DNA of 64,000 nt from the NCBI GenBank assembly GCA_901472455.1, contig LR590464.1, forward strand, positions 1,550,001 to 1,614,000. Reading direction: 5' to 3'. The DNA is from Leclercia adecarboxylata (lineage in GTDB: Bacteria > Pseudomonadota > Gammaproteobacteria > Enterobacterales > Enterobacteriaceae). Of the stretch, positions 32,946 through 44,348 are shown piece after piece (the stretch's first letter is position 1; every line of letters starts with the position of its first letter). The notes beneath the pieces were generated by a model. That model saw only the letters and a program-made list of their open reading frames with translations, was not told where the DNA came from and did not search any database. A program made the translations under genes and the position numbers.

Positions 32946-33629
32946 ATGACGGCAATTGCCCCGGTTATCACCATTGACGGGCCGAGTGGAGCAGGTAAAG
33001 GAACTCTGTGCAAAGCGATGGCGGAAGCATTGCAATGGCATCTTTTAGATTCAGGCGCAATCTATCGTGTGCTGGCGCTGGCTGCTTTGCATCACCATGT
33101 TGATGTGGCCTCTGAAGAGGCGCTGGTGCCGCTGGCCGCCCATCTGGACGTGCGTTTTGTCTCCACCAACGGCAATCTGGAAGTGATTCTGGAAGGGGAA
33201 GACGTGAGCGGTGAGATCCGCACCCAGGACGTGGCGAACGCCGCTTCTCAGGTCGCCGCGTTCCCGCGCGTTCGCGAGGCACTTTTACGTCGCCAGCGCG
33301 CCTTCCGGGATGCGCCGGGTTTGATCGCTGACGGACGCGACATGGGGACCGTGGTTTTCCCTGATGCGCCGGTGAAAATTTTCCTTGACGCTTCCTCGGA
33401 AGAGCGTGCGCAGCGCCGTATGCTACAGTTGCAGGAAAAGGGCTTTAGTGTTAACTTTGAACGTCTTTTGTCCGAGATAAAAGAACGCGACGACCGCGAC
33501 CGTAATCGCGCCGTTGCGCCGCTTGTTCCCGCAGATGATGCATTAGTTCTGGATTCTACCAGTTTAACTATTGAGCAAGTGATTGAAAAAGCGCTACAAT
33601 ATGCGCGCCAAAAACTGGCAATCGCGTAA
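32946..33629 (+). CDS. cmk: Cytidylate kinase
   Basis: Cmk phosphorylates CMP and dCMP with ATP in the cytoplasm. The 227 residues match the family. The P-loop GPSGAGKGT is at residues 12-20, and the CMP-binding insert and the [11 protein letters not shown] motif are visible. The ATG at 32946 has aaggaga upstream. The gene lies 112 bases before rpsA, and the two are co-transcribed in E. coli. The frame is intact. Confidence 0.97.
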   Translation: MTAIAPVITIDGPSGAGKGTLCKAMAEALQWHLLDSGAIYRVLALAALHHHVDVASEEALVPLAAHLDVRFVSTNGNLEVILEGEDVSGEIRTQDVANAASQVAAFPRVREALLRRQRAFRDAPGLIADGRDMGTVVFPDAPVKIFLDASSEERAQRRMLQLQEKGFSVNFERLLSEIKERDDRDRNRAVAPLVPADDALVLDSTSLTIEQVIEKALQYARQKLAIA

Positions 33630-33740
33630 TCGCGACCGATTTAGCAGTACCCCCGCTGCAATGGATTGACGGCGGGTATGTGAAACAACCCCATCCGGCA
33701 CGGAGCCAGGTGGACGTTAATATTAACCTGAAGATTAAAC

Positions 33741-35414
33741 ATGACTGAATCTTTTGCTCAACTGTTTGAAGAATCCTTAAAAGAAATCGAAACCCGTCCG
33801 GGTTCCATCGTTCGTGGTGTTGTTGTTGCTATCGACAAAGATATCGTACTGGTTGACGCCGGTCTGAAATCTGAGTCTGCCATTCCGGCAGAGCAGTTCA
33901 AAAACGCCCAGGGCGAGCTGGAAATCCAGGTTGGTGACGAAGTTGACGTTGCGCTGGACGCAGTAGAAGACGGCTTCGGTGAAACCCTGCTTTCTCGTGA
34001 GAAAGCTAAACGTCACGAAGCATGGATCACCCTGGAAAAAGCTTACGAAGAAGCTGAAACTGTGGTCGGTGTTATCAACGGCAAAGTTAAAGGTGGCTTC
34101 ACTGTTGAGCTGAATGGTATTCGTGCGTTCCTGCCAGGTTCACTGGTAGACGTTCGTCCAGTTCGTGACACCCTGCACCTGGAAGGCAAAGAGCTTGAGT
34201 TCAAAGTAATCAAGCTGGACCAGAAGCGTAACAACGTTGTTGTTTCCCGTCGTGCCGTTATCGAATCCGAAAACAGCGCAGAACGCGATCAGCTGCTGGA
34301 AAACCTGCAGGAAGGCATGGAAGTCAAAGGTATCGTTAAGAACCTCACTGACTACGGCGCATTCGTTGACCTGGGCGGCGTTGATGGCCTGCTGCACATC
34401 ACCGATATGGCGTGGAAACGCGTTAAGCACCCAAGCGAAATCGTGAACGTGGGCGACGAAATCACTGTTAAAGTGCTGAAGTTCGACCGCGAGCGTACTC
34501 GTGTATCCCTCGGCCTGAAACAGCTGGGCGAAGATCCATGGGTTGCTATCGCTAAACGTTACCCAGAAGGTACTAAACTGACTGGTCGCGTTACCAACCT
34601 GACCGACTACGGCTGCTTCGTTGAAATCGAAGAAGGCGTTGAAGGCCTGGTTCACGTTTCCGAAATGGACTGGACCAACAAAAACATCCACCCATCCAAA
34701 GTTGTTAACGTTGGCGATGTAGTGGAAGTGATGGTTCTGGATATCGACGAAGAACGTCGTCGTATCTCCCTGGGCCTGAAGCAGTGCAAAAACAACCCAT
34801 GGCAGCAGTTCGCGGAAACCCACAACAAGGGCGACCGTGTCGAAGGTAAAATCAAGTCTATCACTGACTTCGGTATCTTCATCGGCCTGGACGGCGGCAT
34901 CGACGGCCTGGTTCACCTGTCTGACATCTCCTGGAACGTTGCAGGCGAAGAAGCAGTACGTGAATACAAAAAAGGCGACGAAATCGCAGCAGTTGTTCTG
35001 CAGGTTGACGCAGAGCGTGAGCGTATCTCTCTGGGCGTTAAACAGCTCGCAGAAGATCCGTTCAACAACTGGGTTGCACTGAACAAGAAAGGCGCAATCG
35101 TAAACGGTAAAGTGACTGCAGTTGACGCGAAAGGCGCAACCGTAGAACTGGCTGACGGCGTTGAAGGTTACCTGCGCGCTTCTGAAGCTTCACGTGACCG
35201 CGTTGAAGATGCAACTCTGGTTCTGAGCGTAGGCGACGACGTTGAAGCTAAATTCACCGGCGTTGACCGCAAAAACCGTGCAATCAGCCTGTCTGTTCGT
35301 GCTAAAGACGAAGCTGATGAGAAAGATGCAATCGCAACTGTTAACAAACAGGAAGATGCAAACTTCTCTAACAACGCAATGGCTGAAGCTTTCAAAGCAG
35401 CTAAAGGCGAATAA
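33741..35414 (+). CDS. rpsA: 30S ribosomal protein S1
   Basis: S1 binds mRNA on the 30S subunit and unwinds structured leaders. At 557 residues it has the full set of six S1/OB domains, starting about every 85 residues from residue 20. Domains three to six each show the repeated pattern of GxVxxxxDYGxFV(D/E) followed by GLxHxSD. Codon use is strongly biased, as expected for a highly expressed gene. The frame is intact. Confidence 0.97.
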   Translation: MTESFAQLFEESLKEIETRPGSIVRGVVVAIDKDIVLVDAGLKSESAIPAEQFKNAQGELEIQVGDEVDVALDAVEDGFGETLLSREKAKRHEAWITLEKAYEEAETVVGVINGKVKGGFTVELNGIRAFLPGSLVDVRPVRDTLHLEGKELEFKVIKLDQKRNNVVVSRRAVIESENSAERDQLLENLQEGMEVKGIVKNLTDYGAFVDLGGVDGLLHITDMAWKRVKHPSEIVNVGDEITVKVLKFDRERTRVSLGLKQLGEDPWVAIAKRYPEGTKLTGRVTNLTDYGCFVEIEEGVEGLVHVSEMDWTNKNIHPSKVVNVGDVVEVMVLDIDEERRRISLGLKQCKNNPWQQFAETHNKGDRVEGKIKSITDFGIFIGLDGGIDGLVHLSDISWNVAGEEAVREYKKGDEIAAVVLQVDAERERISLGVKQLAEDPFNNWVALNKKGAIVNGKVTAVDAKGATVELADGVEGYLRASEASRDRVEDATLVLSVGDDVEAKFTGVDRKNRAISLSVRAKDEADEKDAIATVNKQEDANFSNNAMAEAFKAAKGE

Positions 35415-35470
35415 GTTACTCGTAGAGTAACTTGACAGATTGCAGGATTCGTCCTGTAATCAATAACAAA

Positions 35471-35494
35471 GGGCGGCTACGGCCGCCCTTGTTT
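35471..35494 (+). terminator. Terminator of rpsA
   Basis: The arms gggcggc and gccgccc form a hairpin with a 4-base loop, followed by ttgttt. It lies 56 bases after the rpsA stop. Confidence 0.75.
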
Positions 35495-35534
35495 AAGCTG
35501 TTTAGCTAATGGGTTTGAAGGAACCGGAGGAATC

Positions 35535-35822
35535 ATGACCAAGTCAGAATTGATTGAAAGACTTGCCAGCCAGCAATCGCACATACCTGCTAAAGCAGTG
35601 GAAGATGCCGTAAAAGAGATGCTGGAGCATATGGCGACCACTCTTGCACAGGGCGAGCGCATTGAAATCCGCGGTTTCGGTAGTTTTTCTCTGCACTATC
35701 GTGCTCCACGCACCGGGCGTAACCCGAAGACTGGCGACAAAGTAGAGCTGGAAGGTAAATACGTTCCGCACTTTAAGCCGGGTAAAGAATTGCGCGATCG
35801 CGCCAACATTTACGGCGACTGA
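35535..35822 (+). CDS. ihfB: Integration host factor subunit beta
   Basis: IhfB pairs with IhfA to make the DNA-bending nucleoid protein IHF. The 95-residue protein differs from E. coli mainly by one extra C-terminal Asp. The DNA-binding beta arm [13 protein letters not shown] is visible around residues 61-73. The ribosome site ggagga is strong. It stands between its own terminator and that of rpsA. The frame is intact. Confidence 0.97.
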   Translation: MTKSELIERLASQQSHIPAKAVEDAVKEMLEHMATTLAQGERIEIRGFGSFSLHYRAPRTGRNPKTGDKVELEGKYVPHFKPGKELRDRANIYGD

Positions 35823-35858
35823 GTTTGGCCTGTGGGCGAAACTCAGTGACCACAAGAA

Positions 35859-35886
35859 AGCACCTGCGGGTGCTTTTTTTGTTTTT
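35859..35886 (+). terminator. Terminator of ihfB
   Basis: The arms agcacc and ggtgct surround a 4-base loop and are followed by a long T run, 37 bases after the ihfB stop. Confidence 0.85.
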
Positions 35887-35892
35887 GTTTTT

Positions 35893-35922
35893 CCTGAACC
35901 TGAACCTGAACCTGAACCTGAA
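35893..35922. repeat. Hexanucleotide repeat (cctgaa) x5
   Basis: Five exact tandem copies of cctgaa follow the ihfB terminator, in the gap before comEC. It is not part of a gene. Confidence 0.9.
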
Positions 35923-36054
35923 TCGGCATCGCAAGTTTTGCTGCCGGTTGCTGCAAAGCGAACATTTCCCACCAGCCTGCGCTGCAATCTGATTTTTTCA
36001 CACCTGACTTGCTAAACAGCCCGCTGCACACTGCCCGGATACAGGGAGGTGTAA

Positions 36055-38321
36055 ATGCGTTTGTCTGCGTTAGCGACATGTTTGATTCTCGCCATCTTAC
36101 CGCTGCTCTGGTTGCCCACGCTGCCAGCGCTGCCGCTCATCCAGGCCATGATTGTTGCCGGGTTCTTGCTCGCTTTAATTCGCTATACCATGGCGCGATA
36201 CATTGGCCTGTGGCTGCTCTTTTTTGCCTGGGGCGGGCTCGCCGCGTTAAGCGCAGTCTGGCCGATGCAGCACCTGACCCCACGGGCCGCAGAAGGCAGA
36301 GCTGGAGATTATGGCGATCGGGAGCGATAAGATGTATCAGGCCCGTATCGTCAGGCTTAATGGCAGGGCAATGCTGCCTGCGGTGGGGGTTACGCTGTAT
36401 GGCAATACGCTACCGCAGCCAGGTTGTGCCGGGCAGCGCTGGAAGATGACCCTGACGTTACGGCCTGTTCACGGTCAACTCAACGAGGGAGGATTCGATG
36501 CCCAGCGCTATGCTCTGGCGCAGCATCAGTCCCTGACCGGGCGTTTCACCAACCCGGAAGTCACAGATGACCGCTGCAGCTTACGCGCCCGGTATCTTGC
36601 CACGCTGTCGGCCAGGCTTTCGTCTTATACCTGGGGGCCGGTTCTGCTGGGGCTGGGGATGGGGGAACGTCTGGCATTGACGCCCGACATTAAAGATTTG
36701 ATGCGGCAAACGGGTACAGCGCATCTTATGGCGATTTCGGGATTGCATATTGCCCTTGCGGCATCGGTTATCTGGCTGCTGGTACGAGGCATGCAGTTTT
36801 TTGTTCCGGCTCGCTGGGTGAACTGGCAAGCGCCGCTGGTGGCGGGATTCTGCTTTGCTGCCTTTTATGCCTGGCTTACCGGCATGCAGCCCCCCCGCGC
36901 TGCGTACCGTCGTTTCACTGGGGCACCTGTTCTGGCGCTGCAGCTGAGCGGCCGTCTCTGGTCGCCCTGGCAAGTATGGCGAGTCTGCATCGCCGCCATT
37001 TTGCTGGTCGACCCGCTGGCGGTGTTATCGCATAGCCTTTTACTTTCGGCCTTTGCGGTGGCAGCGCTAATTTTCTGGTATCAGTGGGTGCCTGCCCCCG
37101 TTTATCCGGGCCGTGGATAATCAGAGCGGGAGGCAATCTGCTGCACCTGCAGCTCGGCATGCTGTTGCTGTTGCTACCTGTACAGGTGATGGTCTTTCAC
37201 GGATTCAGCCTGTCATCACTGGTGGCGAACCTGGTGGCGGTGCCGCTGGTGACCTTTGTCTCGGTGCCGCTCATTCTGCTGGGGATGTGTCTGCATCTCG
37301 GGCTATGGCCGCTCGCGGAACATCTGGTCTGGCGGCTGGCAGATGGTTCACTCTCCCTGTTGTTTGGCTTCCTGACCTCGCTGCCTGACGGTTGGATCGG
37401 GGTCGATAAACGCTGGTTGTGGCTAACTCTGTTGCCCTGGGCGGCGATTATCGCCTGGCGGATGCGCGGCGCACGAACCTACCCGGTGGTCTGTGTGTCG
37501 GCACTGGTGCTGGCGGCCAGTCCGTTATGGCGAACAAACAAAACGGAAGGGTGGTCGGTGCATATGCTGGATGTCGGACAGGGGCTAGCAATGGTTATCG
37601 AGCGTCAGGGGAAAGCGATTTTATATGATACCGGGCCTGCGTGGCCGGGCGGGGACAGTGCGCAACAGGTTATTATCCCCTGGCTGCGCTGGCATCACTT
37701 ACGCCCGGAAGGAGTGATAGTCAGCCATGAACACCTTGACCATATCGGCGGGCTGGCCTCGTTACGCCAGGCGTGGCCGAATATGTGGATACGCAGCCCA
37801 CTGCGCCAGAAGGGACATGATGCCTGTTTTCGCGGCGAACGCTGGCAGTGGCAGGGCTGACCTTCAGCGCGCATTGGCCTCTCGCCACCGCGCCGCAGCA
37901 CGGTAACAACGGCTCCTGCGTGGTCAAAATTGAGGACGGCACCCATAGCCTGTTGTTAACCGGGGATATTGAGGCGCAGGGAGAAAAAGCGATGCTCAGT
38001 CGTCACTGGCAATATCTTGCGTCTACACTTATCCAGGTGCCGCACCATGGCAGTAATACCTCTTCATCACTCCCTCTGGTGCAGCGTGTGGGTGGGCGTA
38101 TCGCCCTGGTGTCTGCATCCCGCTATAACGCGTGGCGACTGCCTTCGTACAAGGTGGCGCGCCGCTACAGAAAGGAGGGGTATCTCTGGTTAACTACGCC
38201 CCGATCTGGACAAATCACGGTTTCATTTTCGCAACATGGCTGGCAAATCCAACGCTTACGGGATCAAATTTTGCCCCGTTGGTATCATCAGTGGTTTGGC
38301 GCGCCCGGAGATAACGGGTAG
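36055..38321 (+). CDS. ycaI: ComEC/Rec2-family DNA uptake channel YcaI (about five frameshifts)
   Basis: This is the orthologue of E. coli YcaI, a ComEC-family inner-membrane protein that would carry single-stranded DNA into the cytoplasm. The N-terminus (MRLSALATCLILAILPLLWLP) is hydrophobic. The competence domain holds the family motif AHLMAISGLHIALAA. The C-terminus is a metallo-beta-lactamase-like domain (HMLDVGQGLAMVI...SHEHLDHIGGL...PHHGSNTSS). Frame errors are an extra G at 36295, an extra C in the run 36890-36896, a missing G near 36933, a net one-base loss between about 37085 and 37135, and a missing C near 37857. Corrected length is about 755, against 754 in E. coli. It is a complete gene with sequence errors, not obviously a pseudogene. 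Confidence 0.87.
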
Positions 38322-38357
38322 AATATGCGGCTATTTCAACAAATGCTGGTTTTTTGA

Positions 38358-40106
38358 ATGCATAACGACAAAGATCTCTCCACGTGGCAGACCTTCCGCC
38401 GGCTCTGGCCGGTGATTGCGCCCTTCAGAACGGGCCTTATCGTGGCGGGCGTAGCGTTAATCCTCAACGCAGCCAGCGATACCTTCATGTTATCGCTCCT
38501 CAAACCGTTACTGGACGACGGTTTTGGTAAAACGGATCGCTCAGTGCTGCTTTGGATGCCACTGGTGGTTATCGGCCTGATGATTTTACGCGGCATCACC
38601 AGCTATATCTCCAGCTACTGCCTCTCATGGGTATCGGGCAAGGTGGTAATGACCATGCGTCGTCGCCTGTTCAGCCATATGATGGGCATGCCGGTGGCGT
38701 TCTTCGACAAGCAGTCGACCGGTACCTTGCTGTCGCGTATTACCTACGACTCCGAGCAGGTTGCGTCTTCCTCCTCCAGCGCGCTCATTACCGTGGTGCG
38801 TGAAGGGGCCTCGATCATTGTCTGTTTGTCCTGATGTTCTGGTACAGCTGGCAGCTGTCGTTGATCCTTATCGTGCTGGCGCCCATTGTGTCGATCGCCA
38901 TCCGCGTGGTCTCCAAACGTTTCCGCAGCATCAGTAAGAACATGCAGAACACGATGGGGCAGGTCACTACCAGTGCAGAGCAGATGCTGAAAGGACACAA
39001 AGAGGTGTTGATTTTTGGTGGCCAGGAAGTGGAAACCAAGCGCTTCGATAAGGTCAGCAATAAGATGCGTCTGCAGGGGATGAAGATGGTTTCTGCCTCT
39101 TCCATTTCCGATCCCATCATTCAGCTTATTGCCTCTCTGGCACTGGCATTTGTCCTCTACGCCGCCAGCTTCCCGAGTGTAATGGAAACCTTAACCGCCG
39201 GTACTATTACCGTGGTCTTCTCGTCGATGATTGCCCTGATGCGCCCGCTGAAATCGTTAACCAACGTTAACGCCCAGTTCCAGCGCGGGATGGCAGCCTG
39301 TCAGACCCTGTTTGCGATCCTCGATTCCGAACAGGAAAAAGACGAAGGTAAACGCGTGATTGAGCGCTCAACCGGTGATGTAGAATTCCGCAACGTGACC
39401 TTTACCTACCCGGGTCGTGATGCGCCAGCGCTTCGTAACATCAATCTGAAAATCCCGGCAGGCAAGACCGTCGCGCTGGTGGGCCGCTCTGGCTCCGGTA
39501 AATCGACCATTGCCAGCCTGATCACCCGCTTCTACGACATCGATGAGGGAGAGATCCTGATTGATGGTCACGATCTGCGCGAGTACACCTTGCGGTCGTT
39601 GCGTAACCAGGTTGCTCTGGTCTCGCAGAATGTGCATCTCTTCAACGACACGGTGGCCAATAATATCGCCTATGCCCGTAACGAAGAGTACAGCCGTGAG
39701 CAGATTGAAGCTGCAGCGCGAATGGCCTACGCCATGGACTTCATCAATAAGATGGATAACGGTCCTGGATACCATTATCGGTGAAAATGGCGTGCTGCTC
39801 TCCGGCGGCCAACGCCAGCGTATCGCCATTGCGCGCGCGCTGCTGCGTGACAGCCCAATCTTAATCCTCGATGAAGCCACCTCGGCGCTGGATACGGAGT
39901 CCGAACGTGCCATCCAGTCTGCGCTGGATGAGCTGCAAAAGAACCGCACCTCTCTGGTGATCGCGCACCGTCTGTCGACTATCGAAAAAGCCGATGAAAT
40001 CGTGGTGGTGGAAGATGGCTATATAGTTGAACGCGGTAGCCATACCGATCTGCTGGCGCATCAGGGCGTGTACGCGCAACTTCATAAGATGCAGTTTGGC
40101 GCATGA
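38358..40106 (+). CDS. msbA: Lipid A core flippase MsbA (two frameshifts)
   Basis: MsbA is a homodimeric ABC exporter that flips core-lipid A across the inner membrane. It is essential. The membrane domain covers about residues 20-320. The ATPase domain has Walker [10 protein letters not shown] (about 376-384), the Q-loop VSQNVHLF, signature LSGGQ and Walker [14 protein letters not shown] is missing near 38820 (expected GASIIGLFVLMF) and a C is extra near 39764 (expected [12 protein letters not shown]). Corrected length is 582, as in E. coli. It forms an operon with lpxK (ATGA overlap). Confidence 0.95.
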
Positions 40107-41101
40107 TTGCCCGCATCTGGTCCGGTGAGTCCCCACTCTGGCTGCTGCTGTTGCCGCTCTCCTGGCTGTATGGCCTGGTGAGCGGCCTGATCCGCCTCAG
40201 CTATAAAGTGGGGCTGAAGCGGGCCTGGCGTGCCCCGGTGCCGGTGGTGGTGGTGGGGAACCTCACCGCTGGCGGCAACGGCAAAACGCCGGTGGTTATC
40301 TGGCTAGTGGAACAGCTGACCCAACGCGGTATCCGTGTGGGGGTTGTCTCCCGGGGCTACGGCGGAAAGGCGGAGCGCTATCCGTTGCTGTTGACCGGGC
40401 AAACTACCACCGCGCAGGCGGGGGATGAGCCGGTGCTGATTTTTCAGCGCACCGGTGCTCCGGTCGCGGTCTCACCGGTGCGCAGCGAGGCGGTTCAGGC
40501 CCTGCTAAGTCAGACGGACGTGCAGATGGTAATCACCGACGATGGGCTGCAACACTACGCACTGGCCCGGGATAAAGAGATTGTGGTGATTGACGGCGTG
40601 CGCCGCTTTGGCAACGGCTGGTGGTTACCCGCCGGGCCGATGCGCGAGCGTGCTTCTCGCTTAAAATCTGTGGACGCGGTCATCGTCAACGGCGGTACCG
40701 CACAGGCGGGAGAGATCCCGATGCAATTGCGTCCTGGCCTGGCCGTGAATCTTGTGACCGGGGGAAAGGCGTGATGTTGCTGAACTCCCAAACACTGGTG
40801 GCGATGGCCGGCATTGGTCATCCCCCGCGCTTTTTCTCTACGCTCGAAGCTTGCGGCGCCCGGCTCCTCAATACGGTACCGCTGGCCGACCATCAGGCGC
40901 TGAGCCAGGCGCAGGTTGCAGGTTTTACTGCGCCCGGTCAGACGCTGATCATGACCGAAAAAGATGCGGTGAAATGCCGCGCCTTTGCCCGCGATAACTG
41001 GTGGTATTTACCGGTTTGATGCTGAACTGCAGGGCGAACAGCCTGAACGACTGCTGCAGGCGCTCATTGCCCTGGCAGAAGAGGGTTCACCCGCGCACTA
41101 A
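40103..41101 (+). CDS. lpxK: Tetraacyldisaccharide 4'-kinase LpxK (three frameshifts)
   Basis: LpxK adds the 4'-phosphate to the lipid A disaccharide at the inner membrane. It is essential. Its ATG overlaps the msbA stop (ATGA). The P-loop TAGGNGKT is at residues 55-62. Extra bases in the runs at 40760-40764 (G), 40790-40792 (A) and 41015-41017 (T) shift the frame. After the last one the gene continues [13 protein letters not shown]... to a stop at 41099-41101. Corrected length is about 331, against 328 in E. coli. The segment around 40765-40795 is uncertain because two indels lie close together. Confidence 0.9.
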
Positions 41102-41116
41102 CACACAGGAAATGGC

Positions 41117-42349
41117 ATGGCTTTACCGCAACTCACGCTTTCAGCCGCACGTCATCTTTCATCTTGCCGCGCAGGGGCTTTTGAAAAAAGCCCCGTCGCC
41201 GCGCGCAGCCCGCCGATATTCTTACAACCATCCAGCGCATGTCGCTGCTGCAGATCGACACCATCCAATATCGTTGCCCGCAGCCCGTATCTGGTGCTGT
41301 TTAGCCGTCTCGGCCACTATCCGCCCGAATGGCTGGACAGCGCGCTGCGTCAGGGCGAACTCATGGAGTATTGGGCGCATGAGGCGTGCTTCCTGCCGCG
41401 CAGCGATTTTGCCCTGGTGCGTCATCGGATGCTCTCCCCCGACAACATGGGCTGGAAATACCGCCAGGCATGGATGCAGGAACACGCAGAAGAAATTGAA
41501 CAGCTGATCGCTCATATCCACGAGAAGGGGCCGGTACGTTCCGCCGATTTCGAACATCCTCATAAAGGCACCAGCGGATGGTGGGAGTGGAAGCCGCATA
41601 AACGCCATCTTGAGGGGCTATTTACCGCCGGAAAGGTGATGGTGATCGAAAGACGTAACTTTCAGCGCGTCTACGATCTTACTCACCGGGTGATGCCGGA
41701 GTGGGATGACAGCCGGGATATGCTGACCCAGGCGGCGGCCGAGGCCGTGATGCTGGAAAACAGCGCCCGTAGCCTGGGCATTTTTCGCGGGCAGTGGTTA
41801 GCCGATTATTACCGCCTGCGCCAGCCGGCGTTGGGGCCTCTGCTTGAAGGCTGGCAGGCGAAGAAGCGAGTGGTGCGTGTCGAGGTAGAAACCCTGGGCG
41901 AAATGTGGCTGCATGCCGATCTGCTGCCGCTGCTTACGCAGGCGCAGGCGGGCAAACTCACCGCCACTCACAGCGCTGTCCTGTCGCCGTTTGATCCGGT
42001 GGTCTGGGATCGTAAGCGTGCGGAGCAACTGTTTAACTTCAGCTACCGGCTGGAGTGCTATACCCCGGCACCGAAACGTCAGTACGGCTATTTCGTTCTG
42101 CCGCTGCTGCATAAAGGGCAACTGGTGGGGCGAATGGACGCAAAAATGCACCGTAAAACCGGTGAGCTGCAGATTATCGCCCTCTGGCTGGAAGAGGGTG
42201 TGCGGGTCAGCGCTGGGCTGGAAAAGGGGCTGACCGCGGCGATAAGTGACTTTGCGGGCTGGCAGGGCGCAACGCGGATCGCGCTGGGCCATCTTCCCGA
42301 CGGACTTTTTGCGGCCTGTCGAAGTGGCTGGGAAATAGACGCGGTCTGA
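41117..42349 (+). CDS. ycaQ: Interstrand-crosslink DNA glycosylase YcaQ (three cancelling insertions)
   Basis: YcaQ (AlkX type, HTH_42 family) is a winged-helix DNA glycosylase that unhooks interstrand crosslinks. From residue 53 on the protein follows E. coli YcaQ closely (NIVARSPYLVLFSRLG...FSYRLECYTPAPKRQYGYFVLPLL). Residues 14-52 are unlike the family, although the frame is open. Three extra bases (T in 41157-41159, C at 41213, C at 41275) cancel each other. The corrected stretch includes RMSLLQIDTINIVARS, which contains the Q-I-D pattern thought to be catalytic in this family. Corrected length is about 409. It lies directly after lpxK. Confidence 0.9.
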   Translation: MALPQLTLSAARHLSSCRAGAFEKSPVAARSPPIFLQPSSACRCCRSTPSNIVARSPYLVLFSRLGHYPPEWLDSALRQGELMEYWAHEACFLPRSDFALVRHRMLSPDNMGWKYRQAWMQEHAEEIEQLIAHIHEKGPVRSADFEHPHKGTSGWWEWKPHKRHLEGLFTAGKVMVIERRNFQRVYDLTHRVMPEWDDSRDMLTQAAAEAVMLENSARSLGIFRGQWLADYYRLRQPALGPLLEGWQAKKRVVRVEVETLGEMWLHADLLPLLTQAQAGKLTATHSAVLSPFDPVVWDRKRAEQLFNFSYRLECYTPAPKRQYGYFVLPLLHKGQLVGRMDAKMHRKTGELQIIALWLEEGVRVSAGLEKGLTAAISDFAGWQGATRIALGHLPDGLFAACRSGWEIDAV

Positions 42350-42394
42350 AAATGGAATATGGTAAACTTTAACGATTATTGATACGGAGGAACT

Positions 42395-43322
<928 letters not shown>

Positions 43323-43331
43323 TCCCCCCTC

Positions 43332-43357
43332 ATCCCCTCGGCTGAGGGGATATTTTA
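43332..43357 (+). terminator. Terminator of kdsB
   Basis: The arms atcccctc and gaggggat pair perfectly around ggct and are followed by attttat, ten bases after the corrected kdsB stop. Confidence 0.8.
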
Positions 43358-43454
43358 TCTTCTGTATTTCTTCTCAAGAATCGTCGCATAAGAGTGACAT
43401 TCGCCTGCCAGACGCTCATTATAAAAGCAGTAGTCTTAATAGGGGTAATCTGAA

Positions 43455-44348
43455 ATGGAACAGCTGCTTGTCGAACTCAGCCATCTGCTGGGTGAAAAAC
43501 TGAGCCGTGTGGAGTGCGTGCATGAAAAAGCAGATACCACGCTGTGGTCGTTATATGACAGCCATGGAAACCCCATGCCGTTACTGGCGCGAAGCTTCAC
43601 TTCACCGGATGTTGCCAGACAACTGGCGTGGAAAATCTCCATGCTGGCCCGCAGTGGCACAGTCAGAATGCCGACCGTATATGGTGTGATGACCCACGAG
43701 GAGCATCCGGGTCCTGACGTACTGCTGATCGAGCGCCTGCGCGGCGTTCCGGTTGAAGCCCCGGCCCGCACCCCGGAACGCTGGGAACAGCTGAAAGATC
43801 AGATCGTCGAGGCGCTGCTGGCCTGGCACCGGATGGACAGCGGGGGTCTGGTCGGGTCGGTTGACAGCACCCAGGAGAATCTGTGGCCGCTCTGGTATCG
43901 CCAGCGGGTTGAGGTGTTGTGGGGAACGCTAAACCAGTACCGCAATACCGGCCTGACCATGCAGGACAAACGGATACTGTTTCGGACCCGGGAATGCCTG
44001 CCCGCCCTGTTTGAGGGCTTCAACGACAACAGCGTGCTGATCCACGGCAACTTTACCCTGCGCAGTATGCTCAAGGATCCCCGTAGCGATCAGCTGCTGG
44101 CGATGGTCGGACCAGGAGTGATGCTGTGGGCGCCGCGGGAGTATGAACTGTTTCGCCTGAGCGAGAGCGGGCTGGCAGAAGATCTGCTCTGGCACTATCT
44201 GCAGCGCGCGCCGGTCTCAGAGTCCTTCCTCTGGCGGCGCTGGCTGTATCTGCTGTGGGACGAAGTGGCGCAGCTGGTGAATACCGGGCACTTTAACCGC
44301 GCCAACTTCGATCTGGCCTCGAAATCACTGCTTCCCTGGCTCGTCTGA
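43455..44348 (+). CDS. ycbJ: YcbJ, kinase-like protein of unknown function
   Basis: The 297 residues equal E. coli YcbJ. The fold appears related to aminoglycoside phosphotransferases. A region resembling the catalytic loop reads VLIHGNFTLRSMLKD (about 198-212), though the usual catalytic Asp is replaced by Asn (HGN instead of HGD). This may mean weak or no kinase activity. It is soluble, without signal peptide. Its end overlaps the end of elyC on the other strand by 24 bases. The frame is intact. Confidence 0.92.
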   Translation: MEQLLVELSHLLGEKLSRVECVHEKADTTLWSLYDSHGNPMPLLARSFTSPDVARQLAWKISMLARSGTVRMPTVYGVMTHEEHPGPDVLLIERLRGVPVEAPARTPERWEQLKDQIVEALLAWHRMDSGGLVGSVDSTQENLWPLWYRQRVEVLWGTLNQYRNTGLTMQDKRILFRTRECLPALFEGFNDNSVLIHGNFTLRSMLKDPRSDQLLAMVGPGVMLWAPREYELFRLSESGLAEDLLWHYLQRAPVSESFLWRRWLYLLWDEVAQLVNTGHFNRANFDLASKSLLPWLV

